From Gammaproteobacteria bacterium (GTDB lineage: Bacteria > Pseudomonadota > Gammaproteobacteria > Steroidobacterales > SZUA-146), in NCBI GenBank assembly GCA_013002925.1, contig JABDLQ010000020.1, positions 1 through 6,741 of the forward strand: a DNA stretch of 6,741 bases, given 5' to 3'. Under the pieces are notes generated by a model, which saw only the letters and a program-made list of their open reading frames with translations, did no database searches and was not told the origin of the DNA. The translations under genes and the position numbers were made by a program. Positions 5,297 to 6,741 of the stretch are shown here, one piece after another (within the stretch, counting starts at the first letter, position 1; every line of letters starts with the position of its first letter).

Positions 5297-6741
5297 TTAC
5301 CAATGGATGCCCCGGGTAAATTGGGCGACAGCTATTTGCTCGGGTGAGGATTCGCCACCACTTGCACCCTGTGCTGCCTTGGAATCCGGGAATAATCTGA
5401 AGGCCTCATTCATGCTCAATTCCGCAGCCTTCGGTGCCAGCAAATGAAAAATCTCGGCAAATATTCCCAGCCGTGTAGCAACGCGTTTAGGGCGATGAAT
5501 GATTGCATCCACGATCAGATCTGCGGCTTCCTCCGGGCTCTTGGTGGGCACATTCTGATACAATTTTGTCGGTGCGATCATCGGCGTACGCACCAGTGGC
5601 ATGTTGATCGTTGTAAAATGTATTCCCACATGCGAGAACTCTGAAGCTGCACAGCGCGTGAAAGCATCCAGCGCAGCCTTCGATGCCACGTAGGCAGAGA
5701 ACCGGGGAGCGTTGCTGAGCACCCCGATTGACGAAATATTGATGATATGACCACGCCTGCGTGCTTCCATCCCGGGCAGTGCCTCCATGATCAGACGCAA
5801 AGCACCAAAGTAATTGAGTTGCATTGTGCGTTCATAGTCATGAAAACGATCATAGGAACTGGCAATACCGCGCCGGATCGAACGCCCCGCATTATTCAGC
5901 AACACATCGATGCCCCCGTGATCCGCAGTGATTTTGGCAATCAGCTGGTCACAAGCCTCAAGGTCACTCACGTCGCAAGGATAAATGTAGGCTTTTCCCT
6001 TGAGCTTTTTGATCTCGTTCGCGGTCTCTTCGAGTTTCTCCACTTTACGGGCAATCAGTATGACTTTTGCGCCCGCACTGGCGACCCTCAGCGCTGCCGC
6101 TTTACCGATTCCCGATGAGGCACCCGTGACCACCACGACCCTGTTTTCGACACGGCCGCGCAGGGTCAAATCCTGATGAAGGTCCGGGTCCATGTGGCGT
6201 TCCCAGTAATCCCACAGTCGATACGCATACACCGACAAATCGGGCACTTCTATAGACGAGCCCTGCAAGGCTTTTTGGGTTTCGCGGCTGTCAAATTTGG
6301 TGGGATAATTAATAAATTGAAACACCTCCTTGGGCAGCCCGTAACTTGACAGCAGGGATGACACCACGCGCCTGACGGGTGTGAGTGTCCACAGCGTTTT
6401 CCACAGATACGCCGGCACGATCTGAAACATGCGTGCATCCAGGCGCATGACCATTTCCGGTGCATGGCCTGCGTGAGCGAACAGGTTAATAACATCGCCT
6501 ATACGACGGGCATTGGGTTCGGTCAGATGAAAGCATTTGCCGTCGAGTCCCGGCTTGTGCGATATGTGATCGAGCGCATCGACGACAAAATCTACCGGCA
6601 CGATATTTATTCGCCCACCTTCGATGCCAATCGTCGGCATCCACTGGGGTACGAGACGGCGGGTTTTCTGGATCATTTTGAAAAAATAGTATGGGCCGTC
6701 AATCTTGTCCATTTCGCCGGTCCTGGAATCTCCGACCACTA
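5297..6741 (-). CDS. Alcohol-forming fatty acyl-CoA reductase, two-domain SDR type (N-terminus cut by window edge)
   Basis: The visible 480 residues are the end of an extended short-chain dehydrogenase domain followed by a complete classical SDR domain. Numbering from the codon at 6739, the first part has TGEMDKIDGPYYFFKMIQK (7-25) and the conserved INIVPVDFVVDALDH (44-58). The second has the cofactor loop TGASSGIG (205-212), NNAG (282-285), catalytic Ser337, and YxxxK with Tyr350 and Lys354. This layout, and long stretches such as RTMQLNYFG and RFSAYV, match the ~660-residue Marinobacter fatty acyl-CoA reductase (Maqu_2220 type) as I remember it. That enzyme uses NADPH to reduce acyl-CoA through the aldehyde to fatty alcohol, the precursor of wax esters; its C-terminal half resembles Acinetobacter Acr1. 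About 180 residues should lie beyond the edge, including the first Rossmann glycine motif. The GTG at 6739 is internal, not a start. The aldehyde dehydrogenase follows closely. A mycobacterial AcrA1-like role is the main alternative. Confidence 0.92.
   Translation of the reverse strand, partial: VVGDSRTGEMDKIDGPYYFFKMIQKTRRLVPQWMPTIGIEGGRINIVPVDFVVDALDHISHKPGLDGKCFHLTEPNARRIGDVINLFAHAGHAPEMVMRLDARMFQIVPAYLWKTLWTLTPVRRVVSSLLSSYGLPKEVFQFINYPTKFDSRETQKALQGSSIEVPDLSVYAYRLWDYWERHMDPDLHQDLTLRGRVENRVVVVTGASSGIGKAAALRVASAGAKVILIARKVEKLEETANEIKKLKGKAYIYPCDVSDLEACDQLIAKITADHGGIDVLLNNAGRSIRRGIASSYDRFHDYERTMQLNYFGALRLIMEALPGMEARRRGHIINISSIGVLSNAPRFSAYVASKAALDAFTRCAASEFSHVGIHFTTINMPLVRTPMIAPTKLYQNVPTKSPEEAADLIVDAIIHRPKRVATRLGIFAEIFHLLAPKAAELSMNEAFRLFPDSKAAQGASGGESSPEQIAVAQFTRGIHW

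Noticed and set aside
4876..5319. 147-codon open frame on the plus strand
   Set aside because: It lies opposite the aldehyde dehydrogenase gene and its upstream gap, has no recognisable domain, and is explained as a shadow of the real gene.

Overview
The window is a compact, single-strand stretch of a proteobacterial chromosome, with six genes all read from the minus strand. The best pointer to its source is the fatty acyl-CoA reductase at the right edge. It closely resembles, from memory, the long two-domain alcohol-forming reductases of Marinobacter, so a marine or wax-ester-forming gammaproteobacterium is the most likely host (inference). I see no tRNA, rRNA, CRISPR array, transposase or integrase.

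In transcription order, right to left: (1) 5297-6741, the last ~480 residues of an alcohol-forming fatty acyl-CoA reductase, cut by the window edge. (2) 3781-5205, an NAD(P)-dependent aldehyde dehydrogenase 91 bp downstream, probably in the same transcript. Together they can interconvert acyl-CoA, fatty alcohol and fatty acid-level compounds. (3) A 211-bp gap with a candidate promoter. (4) 3246-3569, a small two-repeat TPR protein. (5) A 115-bp gap. (6) 1589-3130, a full-length contractile phage tail sheath-like protein. (7) 1247-1585, an alkyltransferase-like (ATL) protein with Trp in place of the alkyl-accepting Cys. (8) 1-1265, a double-domain DsbA/2-hydroxychromene-2-carboxylate isomerase-like protein, cut at its C-terminus by the left edge. 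This last gene is open over its whole visible length and starts at a GTG inside the ATL gene.

The most unusual part is the left half. A tail sheath gene stands with no tube, baseplate, spike, cap or ATPase gene inside the window. It is packed tightly (3-bp gap, then 19-bp overlap) with a DNA-damage sensor-like ATL protein and a tandem thioredoxin-fold protein whose first half has lost the usual active-site features. Whether this is a functional unit or a chance operon cannot be decided from the window alone. No stretch longer than about 215 bases lacks a gene.
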